From assembly GCF_002119665.1 (NCBI RefSeq), contig NZ_CP021111.1, positions 4,898,001 to 4,962,000 on the forward strand: a stretch of 64,000 nt of DNA, written 5' to 3'. The position numbers and the translations under genes were made by a program. Below the pieces are notes generated by a model that did not search any database, had not been told where the DNA came from, and was given only the letters and a program-made list of their open reading frames with translations. Position 1 is the first letter of the stretch; the number at the start of each line of letters is the position of its first letter. Source of the stretch: Bordetella genomosp. 13. Lineage in GTDB: Bacteria > Pseudomonadota > Gammaproteobacteria > Burkholderiales > Burkholderiaceae_B. Positions 7,701 through 16,003 of the stretch are shown here, piece by piece.

Positions 7701-10448
7701 CTAATGGTGGCTGGCGATCAGTTCGCGCACGCGCGCGGCAAGCGCGTCTACCGCAAAGGGCTTCGTCAGGACAGACATGTCCGCGTGCACGTGGCCGTTG
7801 TTCAGCAAAGAAGTCTCGGCATAGCCCGTGATGAAAAGCACCTTCAGGCCCGGCCGTATGGTGCGGGCCGCGTCGGCCATCTGCCGCCCGTTCATGCCAT
7901 GCGGCAGGCCGACGTCGGTGATCAGCAGGTCGATGCGCGCATCGGACTCCAGCACTTTCAGGCCGCCCATGGCATCGCCCGCCTGGATCACCGTATAGCC
8001 AAGTTCTTCCAGCACGTCCACCACCAGCATGCGCACGGTCGGTTCGTCGTCGACCACCAGCACGGTCTCGCCCGTCCCGGTGGGCGCCACCTGCGTGGTC
8101 TCGGTACTGCCGGGTTCGTGGCGCGCATCGCCATGGTCCCGGGGCAGATACAGACAGACGCGCGTGCCCTGCCCCACCTGCGAATAGATGCGCGCCTGGC
8201 CGCCGGACTGCTTGGCGAAGCCGTAAATCATCGAAAGGCCAAGGCCGGTGCCCTCGCCCAGCGGCTTGGTGGTGAAGAAAGGATCGAACGCCCGCACCAC
8301 CACGTCTGGCGACATCCCCGTGCCGTTGTCGGACACGCAAAGCGCCACATACTCGCCCGGCGGAAGATCGAGCTGGCGCCCGGCATGGCGGTCGACCTCG
8401 CGATTGCTGGTCTCGATGGCAACGCGGCCGCCGCGCGGCATGGCGTCACGCGCGTTGATGCACAGGTTGAGCAGCGCGTTCTCCATCTGCGAGATGTCGA
8501 TCAGCGTGTTCCACGCGTCGCCGGAACTCAGGTGCTCGACGGAGATGCCGGGCCCCACAGTACGCCGGATCAGCTCCAACATGCCCGTCACGATCTGGTC
8601 CACGTTTGCCAGTTGCGGCGCCAGGGTCTGCTTGCGCGAAAAGGCCAGCAGCCGGTGCGTCAGCGCGGCGGCGCGCTTGGTCGCGGTCTGCGCGGCCGCC
8701 ATGTACTTCTCGATGTCCTTCAGGCGCCCCTGCTGCACGCGCATGTTCATCAGCTCCAGTGCGCCCGATATGGCCGCCAGCAGATTGTTGAAGTCATGCG
8801 CGAGGCCGCCCGTCAGCTGGCCCACCGCCTCCATCTTTTGCGATTGCCGCAGCGACTCCTCCGCCACGCGCAATTCGGTGATGTCGCGTCCCACCACGTG
8901 GATCTCGCGAGCGTCGGCGTCCGGCGCCGCGGCCCACATGATGAACCGTTCGCCGCCGTCGCTGCACAGCACGCGGCCGGCGAAGTCCGGCACGTCCTCG
9001 CCCGCGGCCAGGCGGCTCATCGCGTCTTCGACGGCGGCCTGGTCCGCCGGGTCCACCAGCGCACTGAACGGCTGGCCGAGCAGGTCGACCTCCTGCCAGC
9101 CCAGCCGCGCGCTCCACGCGGGATTGACGGCCTTCAGGTAGCCGTCGAATCCGGCCGTGCCCATCAGGTCGTTCGTCGTTTCCCACAGCCGGTCCCGCTC
9201 GGCCTTGGCCTGCTTCTCCGCGGTGATGTCGCGCGCCGAGCAGTACAGCTTGGATTCGTGCGGCACGGCGACCCACGACAGCCAGCGCCAGCCTCCATGC
9301 TTGTGCAGATAACGGTTCTCGAAGCGCGGCGCGACCTCTCCGCTGCGGCGCACGAGCTGCCAGGCCTCCTCGGTGCGCCGCCGGTCCTCGGGATGGATGA
9401 ATTCGATGAACGGCGTGCTGGCCACTTCCTCCTCGGACCAGCCCAGCGTGGCCTGCCACGCGGGATTGGAGGCCTCGAAGTAGCCTTGCTCATTGAGCAC
9501 GCCCAGGATGTCGGAGCTGAGCTGCCAGTTCTGTCCGCGCACCACGGATTGCGCGATGACCTTCTGCTCCAGCTCCCCATTGAGCGCGCGCAACCGGGCA
9601 ATGGCCTGGTCGCGTTCCGCGGCGATGGCGCGCCGCTCCTGAAGATCGATCAGCACGCCAGGGAAGTTGCTGGGCGTGCCATCCGGCGCTAGGTCCACCC
9701 TGCCATTGGCCTCGAGCCAGTAGTATTTGCCATCGGCTCGCCGCACGCGATACTGGTGCGCATAGGCCCCCCCTCGCGCGATGGCCTCGTCGATGGCCTC
9801 CAACAGCCCTCGCCGATCGTCGGGATGCACCGTGGCGATGATCTGTGCAAGGCTCAGTCCCTCGCGGCCCAGGGCGGGATCGAGCCCGAAACTGCGCGCG
9901 AAGGCCTCGTCCACGGTGAAGCGGTCGCTGGGCACGTGCCACACCCAGGTCCCGATGATGGCGCCGGCCGCCAGGGCAAGCTGCACACGCTCGGTGTTCA
10001 GGCGCTCGTGCTGCTGCGCCTGGACCATGCCGGTGGTCTCGGTGGCGATGTCCAGGAAACCGGCGATGCGGTCGCCATCTCGCAGCGGGCTGTACGAGAA
10101 CGTCCAGTACGTGTCCTCTTCGCGCCCGTTGCGCGTCATCACCAGGTGCATGTTTTCGAAGCGCACCGGGTCGCCGGCCATCGCCCTGGCGACCAGGGGC
10201 TCGATCTGCGGCCAGACGTCATGCCAGATCTCGTGGAAGGGCTTGCCTTGCGCCGCGGGGTGGCGCGCGCCCAGGAAAGGCGCGAAGGCTTCGTTGTACA
10301 ACGTGGTTCGCTCGGGTCCCCAGACGGCGCACATGCCGAAGCGGCTCGACATCATGATGTCGTACACCGTCTTCAGCGCCGTGGGCCAGGCGGCGCGGGG
10401 GCCCAACGGCGTAGTGCCCCAATCGAACGCTTCCACGTCGAATTGCAC
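7701..10448 (-). CDS. Hybrid sensor histidine kinase with four PAS domains and a receiver
   Basis: 915 residues. The start is GTG 10448, chosen because AGGGAG lies six bases upstream and the PAS domain begins at once; a longer frame to 10637 has no ribosome site. Domains in order: PAS (about 5-140), PAS (155-285), PAS (305-415), PAS (425-530), a dimerisation domain with phospho-acceptor His551 in LAHDFNN, an ATPase domain (SDNGTG, EGTGLGLSM), and a receiver with Asp845 in ITDVGLP and Lys in LTKPF. There is no membrane segment, so it senses in the cytoplasm, perhaps light, redox or small molecules through PAS. No partner regulator is adjacent. It is divergent from the FhuF-like gene. Confidence 0.93.
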   Translation of the reverse strand: MQFDVEAFDWGTTPLGPRAAWPTALKTVYDIMMSSRFGMCAVWGPERTTLYNEAFAPFLGARHPAAQGKPFHEIWHDVWPQIEPLVARAMAGDPVRFENMHLVMTRNGREEDTYWTFSYSPLRDGDRIAGFLDIATETTGMVQAQQHERLNTERVQLALAAGAIIGTWVWHVPSDRFTVDEAFARSFGLDPALGREGLSLAQIIATVHPDDRRGLLEAIDEAIARGGAYAHQYRVRRADGKYYWLEANGRVDLAPDGTPSNFPGVLIDLQERRAIAAERDQAIARLRALNGELEQKVIAQSVVRGQNWQLSSDILGVLNEQGYFEASNPAWQATLGWSEEEVASTPFIEFIHPEDRRRTEEAWQLVRRSGEVAPRFENRYLHKHGGWRWLSWVAVPHESKLYCSARDITAEKQAKAERDRLWETTNDLMGTAGFDGYLKAVNPAWSARLGWQEVDLLGQPFSALVDPADQAAVEDAMSRLAAGEDVPDFAGRVLCSDGGERFIMWAAAPDADAREIHVVGRDITELRVAEESLRQSQKMEAVGQLTGGLAHDFNNLLAAISGALELMNMRVQQGRLKDIEKYMAAAQTATKRAAALTHRLLAFSRKQTLAPQLANVDQIVTGMLELIRRTVGPGISVEHLSSGDAWNTLIDISQMENALLNLCINARDAMPRGGRVAIETSNREVDRHAGRQLDLPPGEYVALCVSDNGTGMSPDVVVRAFDPFFTTKPLGEGTGLGLSMIYGFAKQSGGQARIYSQVGQGTRVCLYLPRDHGDARHEPGSTETTQVAPTGTGETVLVVDDEPTVRMLVVDVLEELGYTVIQAGDAMGGLKVLESDARIDLLITDVGLPHGMNGRQMADAARTIRPGLKVLFITGYAETSLLNNGHVHADMSVLTKPFAVDALAARVRELIASHH

Positions 10449-10622
10449 TTTCGGCTCCCTGTATCGAACCCGCGTAATAGGGGCGGGGCTGCGCGCGCCT
10501 CTGCTCTGGCGGGGGCCCTGAATAGGTTCTACCACGGAAATCCGTGCGCGGCGATAGCGCCAATGATGGAAATCCCGTGCAGGCCCCGTGCTACGCTCGT
10601 TTTCCCCGGCACGCAGGCGCCC

Positions 10623-11441
10623 ATGACCAACGACCATACGCTGAAGCCGCTATATACCGGCCCGCTGCGCCATTTCCCGCCGGCGCGGATAGGCGGCGAC
10701 CACGACCCGTCTATCGTTCCGCGCACAGAACTACTGCATGCGCAGCGCCTGTCTCAGCGCATCGGCGATTATGGCGACCACTGCGGATATCGGCGCCCCG
10801 ACTCGCGAGCGCTCGCATCCGAATGGTCCAAACACTATTTCGTCGCTTTGATGGTGCCCGTGGTGGGCGCGAACCTGCTGCTGGGCCGCGATCTGCCGCT
10901 TAGCCCTCGTGAAACCGGCCTGGAGCTGGACGAGGACGGCCTGCCCGCGCGGCTGTGGTTCGCGCATGCGGGCAAGCCGCTGTCTTCCATGGCGGCGTTC
11001 GGCCGTTTCGACGCGCTGTACGCGCACCTGGAAGAAATGATCGCGGCCTTCACGGCCGCCTCCGGCGTGACTGGCAAGGTGCTGTGGAGCAATGCGGGCA
11101 ACGTCTTCGAGCGCTTCGCGCGCGATATTGACCGGCATTGCCTGGCCGTCCCCGCCAGCGGCGCTCCGGTGCAGCAGGTGGTCGACAGCCCTGCCATGCC
11201 TGACGGCCGCCCCAATCCGCTGTTCCAGCCCGTGCGGTACGTGCGTGGAACCGCGACCAAAGACACGCTGCGCATCCGGCGGCTGTGCTGCATTCGCTAT
11301 CTCTTGCCGCTGGATGAAGACGCGCGGTATTGCGGCTCGTGTCCCATCAGACCGGACAACCTGCCCGCCGTCAGGGCGGCGGGACCTTCACGGAAGACTT
11401 CGTCGTCCGTACGGCCGCCGGCCGAAGGCCCGGCCGATTGA
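10623..11441 (+). CDS. FhuF-like siderophore ferric iron reductase
   Basis: 272 residues from ATG 10623, close to E. coli FhuF (262). The C-terminus carries the cysteine cluster that holds the 2Fe-2S centre: Cys222, Cys223, Cys237 and Cys240. In E. coli FhuF the spacing is CC-x10-C-x2-C; here it is CC-x13-C-x2-C. The enzyme would reduce ferric siderophores after uptake so that iron is released in the cytoplasm. No siderophore receptor or importer is next to it, but the Fur-box gene at 6808-7527 lies on the other side of the kinase. A much longer frame to 9756 overlaps the kinase and is a shadow. Confidence 0.8.
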   Translation: MTNDHTLKPLYTGPLRHFPPARIGGDHDPSIVPRTELLHAQRLSQRIGDYGDHCGYRRPDSRALASEWSKHYFVALMVPVVGANLLLGRDLPLSPRETGLELDEDGLPARLWFAHAGKPLSSMAAFGRFDALYAHLEEMIAAFTAASGVTGKVLWSNAGNVFERFARDIDRHCLAVPASGAPVQQVVDSPAMPDGRPNPLFQPVRYVRGTATKDTLRIRRLCCIRYLLPLDEDARYCGSCPIRPDNLPAVRAAGPSRKTSSSVRPPAEGPAD

Positions 11442-11556
11442 TCGGCGCGCGGAATTCGACCGCAAGAAGCCGGTTTCGGTGGGGCGGAGCCGCGCCTACA
11501 CTGGCTTCCATGGCGCACGCTCGCGGGCGTATCCTCCACCGATCCAGGAGAGCACG

Positions 11557-12054
11557 ATGTCTTATGTCTACAAGTTCATGACTTCGCCGGTCGGCCAGTT
11601 GAAGCTGGTCGCGCGCGGCGAGAAGCTGGCGGCCGTGCTGTGGGAGAACGACCGGCCCGACCGCGTGCGGCTGGGCGCGCTGCGGGAAGATGCGCGCCAT
11701 GCCGCGCTGTGTCAGGCCGAGCAGCAACTGGCCGAGTACTTTGCCGGCAAGCGCGTGCGCTTCGACCTCGATCTGGATTTCGCCGGTACCGAATTCCAGA
11801 AGCGGGTGTGGCAGGCGCTGTTGACGATTCCGTATGGCCAGACGCGCAGCTACCGCGAGATCGCGGCGCAGATCGGCAATGCGGACGCCGTGCGCGCGGT
11901 GGGGGCCGCCAATGGCCGCAATCCCATTTCCATCATCGCCCCTTGCCATCGCGTGATCGGCTCGTCGGGCAGTCTCACCGGCTTTGCCGGCGGCCTGCAG
12001 GCCAAGGCGCTACTGCTGTCGCTCGAAGGCGCGCCACTGCGGATGGCGGCCTGA
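11557..12054 (+). CDS. ogt: Methylated-DNA--protein-cysteine methyltransferase
   Basis: 165 residues from ATG 11557, with CAGGAG upstream. The acceptor Cys130 lies in the family signature APCHRVIG, and RAVGAANGRNP is the DNA-binding helix-turn-helix. It removes O6-alkyl groups from guanine by irreversible transfer to its own cysteine. The length fits Ogt-type enzymes without the Ada regulatory domain. It is followed after three bases by the alkyladenine glycosylase gene, forming a two-gene alkylation repair operon. Confidence 0.95.
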   Translation: MSYVYKFMTSPVGQLKLVARGEKLAAVLWENDRPDRVRLGALREDARHAALCQAEQQLAEYFAGKRVRFDLDLDFAGTEFQKRVWQALLTIPYGQTRSYREIAAQIGNADAVRAVGAANGRNPISIIAPCHRVIGSSGSLTGFAGGLQAKALLLSLEGAPLRMAA

Positions 12055-12057
12055 GGC

Positions 12058-12747
12058 ATGAGGGCAGGCGACACAGCGAAACGCGGCAACGGCCGCGCGC
12101 CCGGCGCGACGCAGCCGTCCGCGAGGGCCCTGGCTGCAGCCGTGCAGGACAGCGGCCTGGTGATAGGCGACGACGGCTTGGCGCGCCCGCCATGGGCAGC
12201 CGTCGATCCCCTGCTGCGCGCTTACTACGACACCGAATGGGGCATGCCCGTGCGCGACGAACGCGGGCTGTTCGAACGCCTGGCGCTGGAGAGCTTCCAG
12301 TCCGGCTTGTCGTGGGCCACCATCCTGCGCAAGCGCGAGGCATTCCGCGCTGCCTTCGACGGGTTCGATGCCGATGTCGTCGCGGCCTACGGCGAGCGTG
12401 ACGTGGCGCGCCTGCTGGCTGACGCTGGCATCGTCCGCAACCGCGCCAAGATCCTGGCCACCATAGGCAACGCCGCGGCCACGGTGCGGCTGCGGGCCGA
12501 AGGCGGCCTGGCGGACTTCATCTGGTCCTTCAAGCCGGCAGTCACGCCGGTGCCACGCACGCTGGCCGAGGTACCCACGGTTTCCGAGTCTTCAGTCGCG
12601 CTCAGCAAGGCCCTGCGCCGGCGCGGCTTCACGTTCGTGGGGCCGACCACCATGCATGCGCTGATGGAAGCCACGGGCATGATCGACACCCACTTGGTCG
12701 GCAGCCATCGCCGCGGCAGTTCGGGCGTATGGCCGCCGCAACGCTGA
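12058..12747 (+). CDS. tag: DNA-3-methyladenine glycosylase I, zinc-site residues mostly lost
   Basis: 229 residues. Family motifs are clear: YYDTEWG (56-62), FERLALESFQSGLSW and IVRNRAKI. It excises 3-methyladenine from DNA. E. coli Tag ties its ends with a zinc bound by Cys4, His17, His175 and Cys179. Aligned positions here are Pro44, Tyr57, the His of DTHLVG (kept) and Ser (GSHRRG), so the zinc snap is probably absent. The first 40 residues have no counterpart in E. coli Tag and the true start may be downstream. It is coupled to ogt. Confidence 0.9.
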   Translation: MRAGDTAKRGNGRAPGATQPSARALAAAVQDSGLVIGDDGLARPPWAAVDPLLRAYYDTEWGMPVRDERGLFERLALESFQSGLSWATILRKREAFRAAFDGFDADVVAAYGERDVARLLADAGIVRNRAKILATIGNAAATVRLRAEGGLADFIWSFKPAVTPVPRTLAEVPTVSESSVALSKALRRRGFTFVGPTTMHALMEATGMIDTHLVGSHRRGSSGVWPPQR

Positions 12748-12781
12748 CATCGCTCGCGGCCCCGCAAAGAGAGCTCCAACC

Positions 12782-13477
12782 ATGTTTTCAGTCATGTTCG
12801 AAGTGCATCCCCGGCCGGAGCAGTGGGACGCCTACCTCGCCAACGCCAGGCTGCTGCGGCCCGAGCTCGAGCGGGTGGACGGGTTCATCGACAACGTGCG
12901 CTATCGCAGCCTGACGCGCGACGGCTGGCTGCTGTCGCTGTCGGGCTGGCGCGACGAGAAGTCGGTCGTACGCTGGCGAACGCAAATGAAACACCACATG
13001 GTGCAACAGCGGGGCCGCAGCGAGATCATGCTGGACTATCACCTGCGGGTGGGTGAGATCGTGTCGGATACGCAGCCGCCGCCGGGGTATACCCTGCAAC
13101 AGCAGCGCCTGGACGAGACCGAAGTCGGAGCAGGCACGGCGATCGCCATGGTCGATGCGCGACGTTCCTCCGCGTGGACGAACGGCGCGAATGCGCAGGA
13201 CATCGCCCGGATGCTGGGCCTGCGCGACGACATGCCCGGACTGGTTTCGTGGGACGTGCTGGACGCCGTGCTGGCGCCCGGCGACGTGATCCTGTTCATG
13301 TGCCTGAAGGACCAGGCCGCTGCGGAAGCATGTGTGCGGACGATGGCGCTGCCCGAGGGCGCCCGGCTGCGTACCGTGCGCGTGGTACGCGACTACGGGA
13401 TGTACGACCGGCGCGAGGCGCCGCAGTATCACCCCGAGGCGCCCTCACGAAGCCGGCATACGCCGCCGGCTTCGTGA
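12782..13477 (+). CDS. Antibiotic biosynthesis monooxygenase (ABM) domain protein
   Basis: 231 residues with AGAGAG before the ATG. The first 90 residues (FSVMFEVHPRPEQWDAYL to GWRDEKSVVRWRTQMKHHMVQQRGR) match the ABM dimeric ferredoxin-like fold, found in heme-degrading and quinol monooxygenases and in many proteins of unknown role. The second half looks like a further degenerate copy. It follows the repair genes by 34 bases and may share their transcript. The last codons and stop lie inside a perfect hairpin (13444-13478). Confidence 0.75.
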   Translation: MFSVMFEVHPRPEQWDAYLANARLLRPELERVDGFIDNVRYRSLTRDGWLLSLSGWRDEKSVVRWRTQMKHHMVQQRGRSEIMLDYHLRVGEIVSDTQPPPGYTLQQQRLDETEVGAGTAIAMVDARRSSAWTNGANAQDIARMLGLRDDMPGLVSWDVLDAVLAPGDVILFMCLKDQAAAEACVRTMALPEGARLRTVRVVRDYGMYDRREAPQYHPEAPSRSRHTPPAS

Positions 13478-13478
13478 G
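13444..13478. terminator. Hairpin between convergent genes, containing a stop codon
   Basis: CTCACGAAGCCGGC (13444-13457) pairs perfectly with GCCGGCTTCGTGAG (13465-13478) around a seven-base loop. The TGA of the ABM gene is inside the 3' arm. There is no T tract on either side. It lies between convergent genes, so it may stop transcription in both directions or protect mRNA ends. Confidence 0.5.
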
Positions 13479-13504
13479 GCAAAAGCCGCGGATGGCGGCC
13501 TGGC

Positions 13505-14620
13505 TCAGGCCAGGCGGGTCAGCCAGCCGTGGCGGTCGGCCACGCGGCCGTACTGGATGTCGGTCAGTTCCTGGCGCAGCGCCATGGTGAGCTTGCCGGC
13601 CGGCGCCGATTCGTCGCCCGCCACGAAGCCCGGGCCCTTCAGCGCGGCGATGGGCGTGACGACGGCGGCAGTGCCGCACGCGAAGGCCTCGGCCACCTGG
13701 CCGGAAGCCACGCCTTCGCGCCACTCGTCGATGGACACCTTGCGCTCTTCGACCTGATGGCCGCGGTCGCGGGCCAGCTGGATGATGCTGGCGCGCGTGA
13801 CGCCCTCGAGAATGCTGCCCGACAGTTCGGGAGTGACCAGCGTGCCGTCCTTCATGACCAGGAAGACGTTCATGCCGCCCAGTTCTTCCAGGTACTTGCC
13901 CTCGAGCGGGTCGAGGAACAGCACCTGGGCGCAGCCGTGCTGGTAGGCCTCTTGCTGGGGCAGCAGCGAGGCGGCGTAGTTGCCGCCGCACTTGGCGGCG
14001 CCGGTGCCGCCCTTGGCGGCGCGCGCGTACTCGGTGGACAGCCAGATCGAAACCGGGGCCACGCCCTTGGCGAAATACGGACCCGCCGGGCTCGCGATGA
14101 CGTAATAGGCCGCCCGATGCGCGGAGCGCACGCCCAGGAAGCTTTCATTGGCGATCATGAAGGGCCGGATATACAGGCTGGTCTCGGGCGCGGAAGGTAC
14201 CCACGAAGCGTCCACGGCCAGCAGCTGCTTCAGCGATTCGACGAACAGTTCGGTGGGCAGCTCGGGCAGCGCCAGGCGGCGCGCCGAACGCTGCATGCGC
14301 TCGGCATTGGCCTGCGGACGGAAGGTCCAGATGGAGCCATCGGCGTGGCGGTAGGCCTTCAGGCCCTCGAAGATTTCCTGGGCATAGTGCAGCACCGAAG
14401 CCGCGGGATCGAGCTGCAGCGGGCCGTAGGGCACCACCTGCGCATCGTGCCAGCCCTTTTCCACGGTCCAGTCGATCGACACCATGTGATCGGTGAAATG
14501 CTTGCCGAATCCCGGATCGGCCAGGATGGTCTCGCGATCGGCAAGGGCCCGCGCCGCCGAGGAACGCGTCGTCTTGAACGGAATCGGGAAGGTGGCGGTG
14601 GGGGGCGTGGCAGTGCTCAT
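13505..14620 (-). CDS. ilvE: Branched-chain amino acid aminotransferase
   Basis: 371 residues, the longer BCAT type with an N-terminal extension. It transfers the amino group between glutamate and the keto acids of Leu, Ile and Val, using pyridoxal phosphate. Family features: [32 protein letters not shown], the PLP lysine in [14 protein letters not shown], and EELGGMNVF. No good ribosome site precedes the ATG at 14620. It is divergent from the TPP riboswitch operon. Confidence 0.97.
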   Translation of the reverse strand: MSTATPPTATFPIPFKTTRSSAARALADRETILADPGFGKHFTDHMVSIDWTVEKGWHDAQVVPYGPLQLDPAASVLHYAQEIFEGLKAYRHADGSIWTFRPQANAERMQRSARRLALPELPTELFVESLKQLLAVDASWVPSAPETSLYIRPFMIANESFLGVRSAHRAAYYVIASPAGPYFAKGVAPVSIWLSTEYARAAKGGTGAAKCGGNYAASLLPQQEAYQHGCAQVLFLDPLEGKYLEELGGMNVFLVMKDGTLVTPELSGSILEGVTRASIIQLARDRGHQVEERKVSIDEWREGVASGQVAEAFACGTAAVVTPIAALKGPGFVAGDESAPAGKLTMALRQELTDIQYGRVADRHGWLTRLA

Positions 14621-14766
14621 TGGCTAGGCTGGCGGAAAGTAAGGGCTACGGGCCGGTGCGCCGCAAGGCGCGTCGGAGATCCTGGCAGTTTAATCCTTCT
14701 TGCTGTCTGATCCCTGGCGGACGGGTCCGGCAGGGCCGGCGCGCCGTTGGGGGTAAGATTGCATCT

Positions 14767-14839
14767 GCTCCGGGGTGCACGCCAGTGCTGAGATCAACAC
14801 CCGCGAACTTGAACCGGCTCATACCGGCGTAAGAAGAGC
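14767..14839 (+). promoter_or_regulatory. TPP (thiamine pyrophosphate) riboswitch upstream of the LuxE/LuxC/ABC operon
   Basis: All conserved parts of the THI element are present in order: P1 GCTC (14767-14770) with GAGC (14836-14839); P2 GGGT (14773-14776) with ACCC (14799-14802); the pyrimidine-binding CTGAGA (14788-14793); and the pyrophosphate-sensing arm GAACTTGAACCGGCT then ACCGGCGTAAGAAG (14805-14836). The direct repeat GCATCTGC flanks it (14761-14768 and 14839-14846). TAAGAT at 14754-14759 could be the -10. A stem CTGCC (14842-14846) with GGCAG (14865-14869) may belong to the expression platform. It is on the plus strand, so it controls the operon starting at 14921, not ilvE. Confidence 0.92.
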
Positions 14840-14920
14840 ATCTGCCTGCAGGGCCGCCGCTACTGGCAGCCCGCGTCGGTGGGCTTCGGAGCTTCCATAG
14901 ACAGGAACCAGCGAACGCCC

Positions 14921-16003
14921 ATGAACCACGCCGAGCCGCCGGTGGCGGACATACTCCAATTCATCGCACAGGACGGCTGCACCGACGCGCAGTTCGACGA
15001 ACTGGCGCTGCGCCTGTTCGCCTACCAGTATGGCGCCAACCGCGCGTATCGCAGTTTCTGCCAGCGCCGCGGCGCCACGCCGCGCAGCGTGAAGACGTGG
15101 AGCGACATTCCGGCCGTGCCCATCGATGCCTTCAAGGCGATGGAGCTGCGTAGCGAACCGCCCTCGCCCACCGAGCGCGTATTCATGACCAGCGGCACCA
15201 CGCGCGCCGACACGCGCGGACGCCATTTCCATCCGCGCCTGGACGTGTACGACCTGTCCATGACGCGCAACTTCGCGGCCCGTTTCATGCGGGGCGTGGC
15301 GCGCATGCCGATGGGCATCCTGTTCCCCGATGAGACGGCCATGCCGAACTCCTCGCTGGCGCACTATCTGGCGCTGGCCAAGTCCGAATTCGGCAGCCCC
15401 GAAAGCCGCTATTTCATGTCGCCGCAGGGCATGGAACTGGAAGCACTGTGGCAGTGGCTGGAAGAGGCGCAGCGCCAGGGCCAACCTCGCGCGCTGCTGG
15501 GCGCCAGCTATGGCTTCGTGCACGTCATCGATGCGCTGCGCAACGACGGACGCAGCTTCCGCCTGCCCGAAGGCAGCCGCATCCTGGACACGGGCGGCTA
15601 CAAGGGCCAATCGCGCGAGCTGCCGCTGGACACGTTCTATGACCAACTTTCCGAGCTGCTGGGCGTGCCGCGCGAGCGCTGCATCAACATGTACGGCATG
15701 ACGGAACTCAGCACGCAGTTCTATGACGACGGCAACGCCACCGTGCCTTCCGTGAAGTCCGGACCGCACTGGATCCGCTCGCGCCTGGTCGACCCCGCCA
15801 CGGGCGCCACGGTGCCCGCCGGCGAACGCGGCATCCTGGCGCATTGCGACCTGGGCAACTTCAATTCGGTCAGCACGATCCTCACCGAGGACGTGGGCCT
15901 GCCGGCCGACGGCGGCTTTCTGCTGCTGGGCCGCGCGGAAGGCGCGCAGGCCAAGGGTTGTTCGCTGGCGGTTGAAGAATTCATCAAGTCGGCGACGCCA
16001 TGA
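14921..16003 (+). CDS. LuxE-like acyl-protein synthetase under TPP riboswitch control
   Basis: 360 residues from ATG 14921; AGGA lies 14 bases upstream, a loose spacing, and a GTG at 14879 is the alternative. It belongs to the ATP-dependent LuxE family (PF04443 type): TSGTT (90-94) is the adenylate-forming loop, GGYKGQ and NMYGMTEL are the next core motifs, and Cys347 in KGCSLAVEEF near the C-terminus sits where LuxE carries its acyl-accepting cysteine. LuxE activates a carboxylate as acyl-AMP, holds it as a thioester and hands it to LuxC. The next gene is LuxC-like and overlaps by four bases. The riboswitch suggests a thiamine-related substrate rather than a fatty acid. Confidence 0.87.
   Translation: MNHAEPPVADILQFIAQDGCTDAQFDELALRLFAYQYGANRAYRSFCQRRGATPRSVKTWSDIPAVPIDAFKAMELRSEPPSPTERVFMTSGTTRADTRGRHFHPRLDVYDLSMTRNFAARFMRGVARMPMGILFPDETAMPNSSLAHYLALAKSEFGSPESRYFMSPQGMELEALWQWLEEAQRQGQPRALLGASYGFVHVIDALRNDGRSFRLPEGSRILDTGGYKGQSRELPLDTFYDQLSELLGVPRERCINMYGMTELSTQFYDDGNATVPSVKSGPHWIRSRLVDPATGATVPAGERGILAHCDLGNFNSVSTILTEDVGLPADGGFLLLGRAEGAQAKGCSLAVEEFIKSATP

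Noticed and set aside
9756..10622. Long N-terminal extension of the FhuF-like gene
   Set aside because: It overlaps the hybrid kinase coding region on the other strand and shows the Arg/Gly/His-rich make-up of a shadow frame; the family start is at 10623.
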